From the IMG/VR virus record IMGVR_UViG_3300042484_001031, positions 1 to 64,000 of that record: a stretch of 64,000 bases of DNA, one strand, 5' to 3'. Both the position numbers and the translations under genes were made by a program. Shown piece after piece: positions 20,976-31,700 of this stretch; the stretch's first letter is position 1; every line of letters begins with the position of its first letter. The notes below the pieces were generated by a model that saw only the letters and a program-made list of their open reading frames with translations, was not told where the DNA came from and searched no databases. This stretch comes from a virus.

Positions 20976-22556
20976 TTAGATGTTATCCCAGCAGTCGCAA
21001 TTGCAACGAATTACTTCGTCTATTGCTTCTGGTACGGAATATGTTGCAGGTAACAGTATATCAGATGCATATATTACTGATAACTGAGGTGGTATTAGAT
21101 TACGATACCTTGATCCTGCAAAACTGCCCGGCTCAACTGCTTCGCCGGTGTCTATTGCTACACCGTCACTATAATAACGGTCATCAACTGGATCATAATA
21201 TCCTAGAGGAGTAGGTGATCCAATTTCGGTTGCTAATGTTGCTGGAATACTACCACCCAACGTTCCATTAGCTATTAACTCTGACTCTTGTTGTTTAGTT
21301 AATTTGTTATCTATGTTGTTGTCTACTGGTATACCCGCTTCTTGCAATCTAGCTTGATTGCGAGATTCACGTAACATTGCTACCAGACTTTGTCCGCCCA
21401 CTGTATTGTAATTAGCAATAGCTTCTAATGTTTGTGAATACATATGTGGCTGTGTAAATGTAGCATAACGAGGTATAGTATCTACGAAAGCATACTGTGT
21501 TGCAGGAAATGTTGCTATTGTTGGTTCTCTTAAGTTATCCGGAGAACTATTGGGTACTCTAATTGACATACCTGTAAAAATTGCACGTTGTTCAGTTGAC
21601 AGTATTGTTCCAGTTAACTCCCAATTAGTAATTAATCGTTGTGCAGTTGCTGGATTATTATTTTTAATTGATAGTATCTCTGCATTGGCAGCATCAATGT
21701 AACCTTGAACAATCGTATTATCAAAACTTGAACCGCCCGGGGGATATGCAATTGATATCGTAGGAACGGATGAAGTTGTTCCAGCTGTAAAGTTCAATGC
21801 AGTAACTTTACCAAAATTTGTAATGTCAGTGTCATCGGTTCCTATAGTAGCAGTAACAGTAGCGCCGTTAACTGTAACTACAGGTGCGGCTGCCCCCTCA
21901 CGTCCATATCCACCACCTGGATCAGTAAGTGTTACACCTGTAGTAGTGTATGTGCTTATACCATCATATGTATATTGTATTGATGCGGTAGCACGTTCCC
22001 ATGTTACTGCTAGATATAATTGCTTATAAATGTTAAGTAGTGTACTTGTTTGTAAATTCTTTGTTAGTCCGTCAATATCTATACCAAGATAAGGTAATCC
22101 ACTCATACATCCTAAGAAATTACTCATAGTATATGTACCATACGGACCATTACCCAATGCAATTAATGCTAATCCTTGACTTGCTAGTGTAGTATCAGTT
22201 GGAACATTAGTGCCATTAACGTTCAAATTTTTAATTGTTTCTAAACTATTAACTACTTGTGCAAACTTTTCAATTGGTACACTAGAAATGTTTTTAATCT
22301 GTTGCATTGACACACTAAAGCAACCGGCAGCTTTAGCAATATCAGGTGGTAATATACCATCTAAATATGCACCAAACCCTTGTGGTATAGCTTGTATTGT
22401 TAATATATTAGATTGAGTACCTTCAGGCGTAATCTGTTCTGTACTAGATTGAGCAACATTTGTATTAGGACTAGTAGTTTCATATGCATTACTAGCAGGA
22501 GCATCCATATCATTGCGCTCTGATACTACTCTAAGATTTTGAAAGAAGCCAGCCAT
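20976..22556 (-). CDS. Putative virion structural protein, 526 aa
   Basis: Not matched to a named T4 protein. An N-terminal helical, Thr/Asn-rich part is followed by a strand-rich insert (about 195-265, GISTYTTTGVTLTDPGGGYG). The C-terminal LSVIYASDILLPATY resembles no catalytic family. Its partner at 22562 has similar style, and it lies downstream of PAAR, so baseplate or tail association is likely by context. Ribosome site GGGAG upstream. Confidence 0.62.
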   Translation of the reverse strand: MAGFFQNLRVVSERNDMDAPASNAYETTSPNTNVAQSSTEQITPEGTQSNILTIQAIPQGFGAYLDGILPPDIAKAAGCFSVSMQQIKNISSVPIEKFAQVVNSLETIKNLNVNGTNVPTDTTLASQGLALIALGNGPYGTYTMSNFLGCMSGLPYLGIDIDGLTKNLQTSTLLNIYKQLYLAVTWERATASIQYTYDGISTYTTTGVTLTDPGGGYGREGAAAPVVTVNGATVTATIGTDDTDITNFGKVTALNFTAGTTSSVPTISIAYPPGGSSFDNTIVQGYIDAANAEILSIKNNNPATAQRLITNWELTGTILSTEQRAIFTGMSIRVPNSSPDNLREPTIATFPATQYAFVDTIPRYATFTQPHMYSQTLEAIANYNTVGGQSLVAMLRESRNQARLQEAGIPVDNNIDNKLTKQQESELIANGTLGGSIPATLATEIGSPTPLGYYDPVDDRYYSDGVAIDTGEAVEPGSFAGSRYRNLIPPQLSVIYASDILLPATYSVPEAIDEVIRCNCDCWDNI

Positions 22557-22561
22557 TATAA

Positions 22562-23683
22562 TTAACTCCCTATACCGGTAGCTGATGTACCACCTAAAGC
22601 ACGACCAACTGATTGACTAGTTGCTGTAGGTGATCTTAACTGACTATTCAACCCATCATTCACGTATATAGGATAATATATTTTACTATTAGCTGGTCCA
22701 CCTACTGTATTATAAACCGGAACTGTTAATGATGCATAACTATTAGGGAACAACTTTATTGGACTTAATAAATCAGCTAATGATTCTAAACCAGCTGTCT
22801 TGCAATTCAATGATACTAACACATCTTTCAAATCTTGTCCTAATATAATACCAAATGCCCCGTATATTTTACGTTCTTGTTCTTTGGTTACTGATGATAT
22901 ATTACCCAGCATTTGTTCTAACTCTGTTACAGTAATGTTACTTGCAATTAATGCAAGACTTACTGAAGAAGTAATACAATTGTTTTTCTGTAATGTAGAT
23001 AACAAGTTACTAGGTAAACCAAATGTTGCAATAGTTTGTAAATTTATCGCTTTGCCACTAGCAAGTAAATCTTGTCCAAATACAGTAGTTGCTACACTTA
23101 CACCGGCAATATCACCTGTTATTAAATCGTTCATATTACTATATGTACCATCTAAAAATTCTTGTGAGTTATTTACTGCTAATATAGCATCATTACTAGA
23201 TTCAATAAAACTATAAGATGACATAAAGCCTGATAAAAAGTCTTTGTATGCTCCACTATCGGCTGATAGTCCACTATTGTAATTAAATTCATTATATCCT
23301 TGTAATGCAAACAATCTTACATAACCCCAACGTGTTACTTCATTTGTATATGTATAGTTACTGGCCCAGTTAGGATATCCAGTCCAATCAAATGTTGATG
23401 GTGGACTATTACCTAATGCAGGAATACTACTTGCCCCAATAGATATTAAATTATTATAGGTTGTACTATTAACTTGTCCTCTACCGTACGCATCATTAAT
23501 TGAATATGTAAGTAATCTTAAACAAGTTTCATTAACAATTTTACCTAATTGAGTAGCAGATGTTACACTGGTACTAGAGCCTGTAAAGGTTATCATAATA
23601 GGATTAATATTAAATCCAATATTTTGTAATAGTGAACTTAATGTATTAACACCTAACGGGCTTTGTTTTCCTGTATCGCTCAT
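22562..23683 (-). CDS. Putative virion structural protein, 373 aa
   Basis: Ser/Asn/Thr-rich protein without a recognised domain. Helical segments (TKEQERKIYGAFGIILGQDLKDVL) alternate with strand-rich ones. The ATG overlaps the PAAR stop (ATGA), so it is translated with the tail-tip gene; a baseplate role is inferred from this. Confidence 0.62.
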   Translation of the reverse strand: MSDTGKQSPLGVNTLSSLLQNIGFNINPIMITFTGSSTSVTSATQLGKIVNETCLRLLTYSINDAYGRGQVNSTTYNNLISIGASSIPALGNSPPSTFDWTGYPNWASNYTYTNEVTRWGYVRLFALQGYNEFNYNSGLSADSGAYKDFLSGFMSSYSFIESSNDAILAVNNSQEFLDGTYSNMNDLITGDIAGVSVATTVFGQDLLASGKAINLQTIATFGLPSNLLSTLQKNNCITSSVSLALIASNITVTELEQMLGNISSVTKEQERKIYGAFGIILGQDLKDVLVSLNCKTAGLESLADLLSPIKLFPNSYASLTVPVYNTVGGPANSKIYYPIYVNDGLNSQLRSPTATSQSVGRALGGTSATGIGS

Positions 23684-23964
23684 GGAACAAAAACGTCAGG
23701 ACTACCTTGTACGATACTATGACCGCAACTGTTTCCTGACCCTACTCTGAGTACTGGCACACCTTCACAAAACACAGTTGGACTACCATCTGTAGTTGTT
23801 GCCGCTTTATGAGGTGGATGGGGTTTTCTAGCCCAAGGAGCGTGTGGGGTAATCTGACTAACATGTAGCCCTACTTTAATTCCATTAGCAAATACAGTAT
23901 CGGCACCACGCATTATTGCGCCACCTTCTTGATTTGTATCACCTACACGACTTAGTTTTGCCAT
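23680..23964 (-). CDS. PAAR-repeat tail spike tip protein
   Basis: 94 aa. MAKLSRVGDTNQEGGAIMRG, then VFANGIKVGLHVS, TPHAPW, TVFCEGVPVLRVG and SCGHSIVQGSPDVFVP give the repeated PAAR pattern with His/Cys ligands for the zinc at the tip. It sharpens the central spike of contractile tails, supporting a myovirus. The start at 23964 (one base after the previous stop) is preferred to 23979. Confidence 0.88.
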   Translation of the reverse strand: MAKLSRVGDTNQEGGAIMRGADTVFANGIKVGLHVSQITPHAPWARKPHPPHKAATTTDGSPTVFCEGVPVLRVGSGNSCGHSIVQGSPDVFVP

Positions 23965-23965
23965 T

Positions 23966-24271
23966 TTATCCCAATACAATTTTTTTACTAGGTACCTTAA
24001 TGCCAGTTGTTGCTTCTAGGTACTTGTCTTTGATGTTATCATCTGTCTCTGCATACATTGCAACACTAGTAGTATTTAGCTTAAATTCACCCTTCGGATT
24101 TGCGGTAAAGATACTTGGAATCATTTGCATACCCTGTTGACTTGGTGCAATAGATACTGGTTCTTCAATCTGAATAAACTCACTACCTGCTTGAATTACT
24201 TTTGCAATTAATTCCTCGCCGGAATTAAGCTTAAATGTGTACACTGTGTTTGGTTGTATTGATATTTGCAT
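23966..24271 (-). CDS. Sm-like phage protein
   Basis: 101 aa. The N-terminus TVYTFKLNSGEELIAKVIQ has the pattern of an Sm1 motif, and the remainder is strand-rich, so an Sm/Hfq-like barrel is probable. Function unknown. The start overlaps the glutaredoxin stop (TAATG). Confidence 0.55.
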   Translation of the reverse strand: MQISIQPNTVYTFKLNSGEELIAKVIQAGSEFIQIEEPVSIAPSQQGMQMIPSIFTANPKGEFKLNTTSVAMYAETDDNIKDKYLEATTGIKVPSKKIVLG

Positions 24272-24501
24272 TACGCTGCCTTTGTTAAAAATTGTTTAAG
24301 TTCATTGAATCCACCGATTAATTGTCCATCAATTATAATCTGTGGTACTGTTCTAGCTGATGGAATTTCTTCTAATAGTTCTTCTTTTGTATATCCGTCT
24401 CCGATTTTCTTTTCTTCAAACGGTATCTCTCGTTGACCCAACAATGCTTTTGCTTGATCGCAGTAGGGACAATGGTACTTTGACCAAATAATTGCCTTCA
24501 T
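24271..24501 (-). CDS. Glutaredoxin
   Basis: 76 aa. CPYC at 11-14, TVPQI with cis-Pro and GGFNEL form the complete redox fold. It most probably reduces the class Ia ribonucleotide reductase made by the two upstream genes. The start at 24501 has AAGGAG 6 nt before it; the earlier ATG lies inside nrdB. Confidence 0.93.
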   Translation of the reverse strand: MKAIIWSKYHCPYCDQAKALLGQREIPFEEKKIGDGYTKEELLEEIPSARTVPQIIIDGQLIGGFNELKQFLTKAA

Positions 24502-24511
24502 TTTATTCTCC

Positions 24512-25612
24512 TTAAATATTTGGTAAGTCATCATAGTCTAATGATTCACTCATTACTCCTATAACGTAGTTTGTTGATTCAGTTTCCTGCAATGCAGATT
24601 GTTTCTTACTTGTGTCACTATGTTTATTGAACCAAGGAATAGGTGTACTCTTTGGCGATGGACTATTATATCGTATGCCAATTTCTTTTAATGCACCTAC
24701 GGCCGTATAATCTACAAAGTCTTTTAATACTGTTGCATTTAATCCAATAACAGGGCCCATCTTAAATAGATAATCAGCCCAGTCTTTTTCTTCTTTAATA
24801 ACATCTAGGTATAGTTGATAGACTTCAACTTCGGATTCTGATTTAACTTGTGCAAAACGACTATCTTCTTTTACAACTTGATTAATAAGGTAAGCAGTCC
24901 AGCCTTTATGTAACAATTCATCTTGGAGAATTAAACTGATAATGTTACCATTACCAATAAAGATTTTGTTCTCAACCATTGCTAAACTAGTAGCAAATGA
25001 TACCATAAATCTAAATGCTTCCAATGCGTAACTAGCATGTAATGCCATGTAAATTGCTTTGATGTGTTCTTTCTCGTTTACATCTTGCCCTAACTCTTTG
25101 CGACAGTTAACTTTATGTAGTTCATCATAGTAAAGACCCACACTACTTGCCATGTCAACAATCTCTTTTGTATCATGTATTGTATTGAATACATCTTTGG
25201 GTACATTATATATGTTACGAATGATGTGACTGTATGACCTACTATGAATATTTGATTCAAAAAATCCCCAATTAAACATCAATGCTTCTAGTTCAGGTAA
25301 GGATACTACCGGAGTAAACACTTGAGTTGGACCTCTACCCTGTAAACTATCTAGTGCTGTTTGACGTAACAGATTACTAGTAAAGATATGTTTAACCGCA
25401 TCTGATGCATCTTTGAAATCATTGGCATCTTTGGTTAATGAAATCTCTTCTGGAACCCAGAAGAAACCACGTGCCGTTGTTTCAAAGTCTGCAATCTTTT
25501 TATATTTCACCTCCTCAAACCTTTGAATGGTTACGGGACCTTCCGGGTCCAAAAACATTTTTCTATTCAAATAATCTGTCTTAGTGTGTAAGTTGTATTG
25601 TTGTTTTGACAT
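24512..25612 (-). CDS. Class Ia ribonucleotide reductase beta subunit
   Basis: 366 aa. Iron ligands by motif: D88 (DSLQG), E119 and H123 (FFESNIHSRSY), radical Y127, then LEAFRF and QDELLH for the second half. The C-terminal YDDLPNI peptide would dock on NrdA. In the usual enzyme helix C has E-x-x-H; here there is one residue more (E-S-N-I-H), confirmed from the codons. The gene follows nrdA with AAGGAAA overlapping its stop. Confidence 0.95.
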   Translation of the reverse strand: MSKQQYNLHTKTDYLNRKMFLDPEGPVTIQRFEEVKYKKIADFETTARGFFWVPEEISLTKDANDFKDASDAVKHIFTSNLLRQTALDSLQGRGPTQVFTPVVSLPELEALMFNWGFFESNIHSRSYSHIIRNIYNVPKDVFNTIHDTKEIVDMASSVGLYYDELHKVNCRKELGQDVNEKEHIKAIYMALHASYALEAFRFMVSFATSLAMVENKIFIGNGNIISLILQDELLHKGWTAYLINQVVKEDSRFAQVKSESEVEVYQLYLDVIKEEKDWADYLFKMGPVIGLNATVLKDFVDYTAVGALKEIGIRYNSPSPKSTPIPWFNKHSDTSKKQSALQETESTNYVIGVMSESLDYDDLPNI

Positions 25613-25621
25613 TGTTTTTCC

Positions 25622-27940
25622 TTAAAGCTTACAAGCTTCGCAATCTTCTTCATCCATATCATTAAAGCCACTTGGCAAATCTAATACAGTTTCATCTTGA
25701 CTCTTACTACCTGCTTTGTTAATCAAGCTATAGTAGAATGTTTTTAATCCCCACACATGTGCCTGCATCAAGTTCTTAGCAATCAATGTTGTTGGGACTT
25801 TTCTCTCAGGGAAATGTGCTGGATTATAAAACGTATTAGTACTTATGCTTTGATCAACATAGGCTGCAATCACAGCCGCTGTCTTTAAGTACCCGTCACA
25901 ATCTTTTTGATCCCACATCAATTGATATTTGTTTTTCAACTTATGATATTCTGGGACAACTTGTACAAAACTTCCTGCTTTACTTTCTTTAACTGAAATT
26001 AAACTCATTGGCATTTCAATACCATTAGTGCTATTGATAACTACACTACTAGATTCTACAGGAGCCACTGCCATTTGTGTAGCATTACGGACACCATGAC
26101 TACGCATCATAGCACGTAATCCTTCCCAATTCAATTCAGGTTCAAAGTTTGTTAATTCATTAACACCTTTAGCACGTAACTCCCAGGGAAATATACCTTG
26201 ACCATAACGTGTTTTATCACTATGTTCACATCGTCCACGTTCTTGTGCTAGTTCTACACTTGCTTCAGTTAAGTAGAAGGATAAGTGTTCCATCCACGTC
26301 TTGACTTCAGCCAATGCGTCTTTTTCTCCGTACTTGAGACTTCGCTTGGCGTGCCAGTAGGCAAGATTAGTGATTCCAATTCCAAGAGGTCTGATTTCAT
26401 CGTTTGATAATTTAGATTGAATGGATAGAAAGTCTTGATAGTCAAGAATGTTATTGAGGCTACGATGCAGTATGCGACAAGCACGGCGCATATCTTCTGG
26501 GTTACGGAACGCACCCCAATTAATACTGCCCAATGTGCAAAGAGCGATACGACCATCGCTGTCATCCAGACGTTTAAAGGATTTAGTAGGTAAAAGAATT
26601 TCACAGCATAAGTTACTCTGGTAAATTGTATGATATTCAGGATCAAATGGTCCCTGTTTCATTACGTTATCAACGAACACTAAGTAAATACGACCTGTAT
26701 CTGTTCGTTCTTTTAATATGCCTGACTTGAATACTTCTTCAGCCGACATTGTTTTCTTTCTCAGGTCTTTACGTTTTTCATATTTAACGTATAATTCTTC
26801 AAACAATTCTGTATTACTATAGAATGCTTGATAAAGATCAGGTACTTCGTTTGGATCAAAGAATGTTATTTGTTCTTTGTTTTTGAATCTTCTCCAGAAG
26901 AATGCGCTAAGAACAACCCCATAGTCCATGAACCTGACTCTAGTTTCGTCTGTTCCTTGATTGTTTTTAAGTACGATAAGATCATCAAACTGATGATGCC
27001 ATATAGGATAGAATACAGTAGCACTTGCATTGCGAATACCTCCTTGACTGCAACTACGTAAATCGCCGAACCATTTCTTTAAGAATGGTATCATGCCGGT
27101 GTGCATAATCTCGCCACCACGAATAGGACTACCTAATGGTCGTAGTCGTCCTATTTCTAAACCAATGCCAGCACGTTTGCTAGCATACTTTGCCATCATT
27201 TCTCCGCTAGCAAATATACTGTCCAGATCATCGTCACTGCGGATAAGTACGCAACTACTAAACTGTTTAGTAGGAGTCCCAAGACCAGCGAGAACAGGAG
27301 TAGCAAGAGTGAACAAGCCATCACTGGCTGCATTATAATATTCTTTAATATAACGCATGCGGGCACTATTAGGTTCTTCATTATGAAAGACTGTAGCGGC
27401 TGCAACCATGTATCTAACTTGAGGTGTTTCATATGTTTGTTTTGTTGATCTATTTTTTACTAGATATTTTTCAATCAATTGTTCAATGGCGGCATAACTA
27501 TATTGTTCGTCCTTAGAATGGTCAAGCATGTCGTCCATCTTGTTCCAATCTTCTTCACTGTACCATTCTAGTAGCTCTGGAGTATATAATCCTGTAGCAA
27601 CATTAGTTACTACAATATCATAAAGACGGGGAGGCTCATAGTTACCATACACATCTTTACGTAGCATTGATAATCTTTGTTTACCTGCTACATATTGATA
27701 GTTTGTATGACCTACGTCTGGATTGTTTTCTACATCTATTAAGTCTACAACCGCACGTAACGTAATTCCATCAATTTCTGTAGTTGAAATTCCATCATAG
27801 AAGTGTAATTGACTTTTAATCTCTACCATTGAAGGGCTAACATCAGCTATTCCTACACATATCTTTGCCACTTGCGCTTGCCATTTTTCTAACATTAATG
27901 GTTCTTTTGTCCCATTTCTCTTAGTGACGTATATTTTCAT
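25622..27940 (-). CDS. Class Ia ribonucleotide reductase alpha subunit
   Basis: 772 aa. An N-terminal ATP cone (1-90) is followed by the barrel with C230, N443-C445-E447 and C468, corresponding to E. coli C225, N437/C439/E441 and C462; the radical-transfer YY is in GLKTFYYSL, and the C-terminal swinging arm is CEAC. It makes dNTPs for phage DNA synthesis. No intein or intron interrupts it. The unit nrdA-nrdB-glutaredoxin is tight. Confidence 0.97.
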   Translation of the reverse strand: MKIYVTKRNGTKEPLMLEKWQAQVAKICVGIADVSPSMVEIKSQLHFYDGISTTEIDGITLRAVVDLIDVENNPDVGHTNYQYVAGKQRLSMLRKDVYGNYEPPRLYDIVVTNVATGLYTPELLEWYSEEDWNKMDDMLDHSKDEQYSYAAIEQLIEKYLVKNRSTKQTYETPQVRYMVAAATVFHNEEPNSARMRYIKEYYNAASDGLFTLATPVLAGLGTPTKQFSSCVLIRSDDDLDSIFASGEMMAKYASKRAGIGLEIGRLRPLGSPIRGGEIMHTGMIPFLKKWFGDLRSCSQGGIRNASATVFYPIWHHQFDDLIVLKNNQGTDETRVRFMDYGVVLSAFFWRRFKNKEQITFFDPNEVPDLYQAFYSNTELFEELYVKYEKRKDLRKKTMSAEEVFKSGILKERTDTGRIYLVFVDNVMKQGPFDPEYHTIYQSNLCCEILLPTKSFKRLDDSDGRIALCTLGSINWGAFRNPEDMRRACRILHRSLNNILDYQDFLSIQSKLSNDEIRPLGIGITNLAYWHAKRSLKYGEKDALAEVKTWMEHLSFYLTEASVELAQERGRCEHSDKTRYGQGIFPWELRAKGVNELTNFEPELNWEGLRAMMRSHGVRNATQMAVAPVESSSVVINSTNGIEMPMSLISVKESKAGSFVQVVPEYHKLKNKYQLMWDQKDCDGYLKTAAVIAAYVDQSISTNTFYNPAHFPERKVPTTLIAKNLMQAHVWGLKTFYYSLINKAGSKSQDETVLDLPSGFNDMDEEDCEACKL

Positions 27941-27942
27941 TT

Positions 27943-28380
27943 TTACCCTATCTTATTATTAATTGTTGTTATATCTAATTTGCTTACTATATTAAATTCT
28001 TGTAGATTATTACTTATCACCGTATCAGGCCAGTAATTAAGTATATATTTTGCGTTGTCTACCAATACTAATGGTACTTCATTGCTATCAATGTCCTTAG
28101 CCAAAACGTATTCTATGTCAGTAATATTCATTAATAATAGAGTATAACACATTCCTAGACCTCTTGCAAGTGGACAATAGGTGTTTTCTACCAAAAGTTC
28201 CCAAGGACCAGGCCAATTGGGTAAATCAGTTGGGTGAAGATAGTGATTGATTAATGGCGCACATTGCCACCATTTATCTATTTCCACACATTGTTGACTT
28301 AAATCAAAGTTTTTGATTTGATTGCGTAAATTATACCAAGATTGTAATCTATTGTCGTAAGACGATTGAAATGTATTCAT
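27943..28380 (-). CDS. Conserved hypothetical protein, 145 aa
   Basis: Trp-rich soluble protein with DLPNWPGPWELL and TYCPLARGLGMCYTLLL. The pattern is reminiscent of proteins next to RNR genes in marine T4-like phages, but no function is known. Stop and nrdA start are 2 nt apart. Confidence 0.65.
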   Translation of the reverse strand: MNTFQSSYDNRLQSWYNLRNQIKNFDLSQQCVEIDKWWQCAPLINHYLHPTDLPNWPGPWELLVENTYCPLARGLGMCYTLLLMNITDIEYVLAKDIDSNEVPLVLVDNAKYILNYWPDTVISNNLQEFNIVSKLDITTINNKIG

Positions 28381-28425
28381 TAGATAACTACTTATCTAAA
28401 ATTAAAAGATAGCTAACTTTGTTAC

Positions 28426-28722
28426 TTAAAAGAAAGAAGAAAAGTTACCTTGTACTACAGACGGTGCTGTAAAGTTCCATCCATTATTGTTACCAAGATC
28501 AGTAGAAGTTAAATTAGAAAAGAAAGCAGATGATACATTACTATCTTGTATGCTTAAGTAATTTACGTTAGCTGTGCCTGTAGGTTTAGTCAATGTAAAT
28601 TGAGTACCCGAAACAGAGCTATTAATAGTTACAGGTGCACCGGATTCTCCTGTCATAGTGAAGTTAGTAATTGTAGTAGTAGAACCTGCTTCAAAGGTAA
28701 TAGTTGTTGCGTATTGTGTCAT
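28426..28722 (-). CDS. Small beta-rich fibre-associated protein, 98 aa
   Basis: MTQYATTITFEAGSTTTITNF followed by strand-rich Thr/Ser/Asn repeats and NNGWNF. It resembles a single rung of the giant adhesin just upstream and could be a detached C-terminal module or cap. Translation starts 12 nt after the adhesin's end with AAAGGAA. Confidence 0.6.
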   Translation of the reverse strand: MTQYATTITFEAGSTTTITNFTMTGESGAPVTINSSVSGTQFTLTKPTGTANVNYLSIQDSNVSSAFFSNLTSTDLGNNNGWNFTAPSVVQGNFSSFF

Positions 28723-28733
28723 GGGTTATTCCT

Positions 28734-31700
28734 TTAGAATATATCACCTGTATTTGTTGATGGGAATGCCCTACCACTACCCCATATAATACGTACTATT
28801 CCACCGCCACCGGTACCGCCGGCTGCTGATTGATATTGGAATGCGCCACCGCCGCCACCGCCGCCACCATAGTTACCACCATTAGCTCCGGGTAATACAG
28901 CTTGGAATTGAAACGGTGAGCCTGTTCCGCCTTGTGTGCCTTGAGAGCTAGGTGAAACATATGAGCCACCGCCACCACCTGTTATAAGTGCGTTAGATCC
29001 AGGAGCACCATTTGTGCCTTGACCAAATGAACCTACACCGCCACCACCAGCTCCGGCTGATGCATAAGATCCATTACTAACACCGGCTGTAGCACCACCA
29101 CCGCCACCACCGCCACCTGATCCTGCGCCGGGTTCAGGTCCTAGTGTGCCTGAACCAGAGAATCCTGCGCCAGCACCGCCGTTGCCTGCGTAACCGCCTG
29201 CGCCACCACCACCTGATGCACCTGAACCCCAGCCACCACCAGTACCACCTATACCGCCATTGCCACCACCATCGCCCACGTATGTTCCACCGGCTCTATT
29301 CTGATATCCCATCATACCACCGCCACCTTTAACAGTTGCAGGACTGACAAAATAACTATCGCCCCCTGCTAAGTTGCTAGTGCCGCCTGCTCCTGCAACA
29401 ACAGTATATGATTGTCCTGGTGTGACAGCTATGTTGTTTTTCCAACCTAATCCACCGCCACCGCCACCATCACCATTGTGATATGCTCCAGGGGGACCGT
29501 AACCAGCATAATCTCCTCCTCCGCCGCCTCCGATACATACTACACAGACATTCAATACACCAGCAGGTACTACCCATGAATACGTACCCGGAGTAGTAAA
29601 TGCTGCTTGGAATAAGTCGTTATTTATCATGTTAGGACTTATTTGAATATCTTGGAACGTATTAGAACCAGTAATAGTTAAAGCACCTACACCTTCTTGT
29701 ATCAAAGTACCATATGTGCCTCCGCCACCAGCAAATGTTTTTACATCAGGATTATACATGTTTATATTGTACCCAGAGCCAGTGAATCCAGCTCCCGAAG
29801 TTACTGTCCAAGCATAACCAACTGTAATTGTACCACCCGTACCTGTTATAGACCTAGATCCAGTGCCAGTTGAACTTACATAACCCAACGTTAATGTTCT
29901 TGCATTTAAATTTAAGTTACCTTCATTTAATGCATAGGTACAACTACTTATTAATGTCAAATTAGCTGACAGTACTAAATTGCCGCCCGTCTGTGTAAAT
30001 GTAGTTAATGTGCTAAGATTTCCAGTATCATATGTAAATGTACCACCTGTTAAATTTAAGCTAGTAGATGTTACTGATGCGTTGGCACCAAATGTTAAAT
30101 CTGCGCCTGTACTAAATGAAGAAGATGCTACAGTACCAACATTTAATAATGTACCAGTTGTAGAGCTAAAGGCACCTGAACATGTTAATGTATAATTAGC
30201 AAAATCTATTGTACCTGTAGTTTGTGTAAAAGTACTACATGTTAAATTACTACCTAATGTAGTTGTTCCCGGTGAGTTAGTAACAACGGCTGCTATAGTT
30301 TTTCCGTTACTAGTAACTGTACCTGTACCACGCATAGTAATTGATAATCCAGTATATGTTCCACTACTAGATAATGTTAATCCATTAAGATTTAGTGAGG
30401 TGGTTGCTAAAGTAAATGCAGTAGTACCAAAACTTAAATTATTAAAATAACTACCAGATGTAAGTGTTGCAATTGCAGTGCCTGTACCAGTTAGTGTTAA
30501 ACTAGGTGCATTTGAATATGAACCGCCTGTAGTACCAAATGTAAATGTTCTAGTAACATTAGCTTCTGCAGTAAATCCGCCAGTACCAGTCACGGTACAA
30601 TTAGTAGCATTTGCCATGTTAAGAACAGTTTGTCCTGCTGTAGAATGTGCTAATACAATATTACCAGTGCCAAAATCAATTGAGCGGGCAGTACTATTAG
30701 TTGAACTGAATATACCTGTTGTTAAATTAACACTGGTTAGTATTAAATTACCAGCATTGAATGTATATGTTCCGGTCGCAGTCATTGCATATGCTTTTGC
30801 AAATGTTACAGTACCGGCATTATGAGTAAAAGTAGGGGTAGCAGTAAATGTACCATCTGTAAAAGTAAATGATCCTGAATCAATCACAAAACTTGTACTT
30901 GCTGTTAGTGTTCCACTAGTTAACTCAAATGTTGCACCTAATGTAAATGTAGTGCAACTAAGAGTACCTATATTAGAATATATACCGGATGTGAAAGTAA
31001 TGGTCCCTGTACTTGTTAAACTATTAGTAGCAAAGTTTATATCACCAGATGTTTGTGTTAATGATGAGCATCCGCCCGAACCAGTAAAAGTACTTGTACC
31101 GGAATGATTAATTGTTAATGGACCAATTGTTTTACCACCAAGATTAATGTTTCCTGTACCTAGTATATTAAAAGTTAAAAGATTGGTACTACTAAGACCA
31201 CCCGATAGATATAAAGTATTACAATTTAAAGTAGTAGATGTTCCTATAGCAAAACTTGTACTACCAAAGTCTAAGATATTAAACCAACTTCCACTAGCCA
31301 ATGATATTACACCACTCGTACCAGTAATAGTCAAATTGAGTGCAGTAGTAGAAGAACCACCGCCGCCGTTGGCCATAGTAACAGTACGTGATCTATCTGC
31401 GGGTACAGTAAATCCACCGGTACCAGTATATGTAAAGTTAGTAATATTAGACATATTTATTACATTACTACCACTAGTGCTATAATATGCATTAATTATA
31501 CCAGTACCAAAATTAATAGTACGTACATTACTATTATTAGAACTAAATATACCTACGGATAAAGTAAACCCATCAACTGTTAGTGTACCTGAACTAAATG
31601 AATAAGTAGACAACGTATTCATAGAATATGATTTTAGAAAGGTAACCGTACCTGCAGTATGTGTGAAAGTTGTAAAAGTTGTACCTAACGAGCCTGATGC

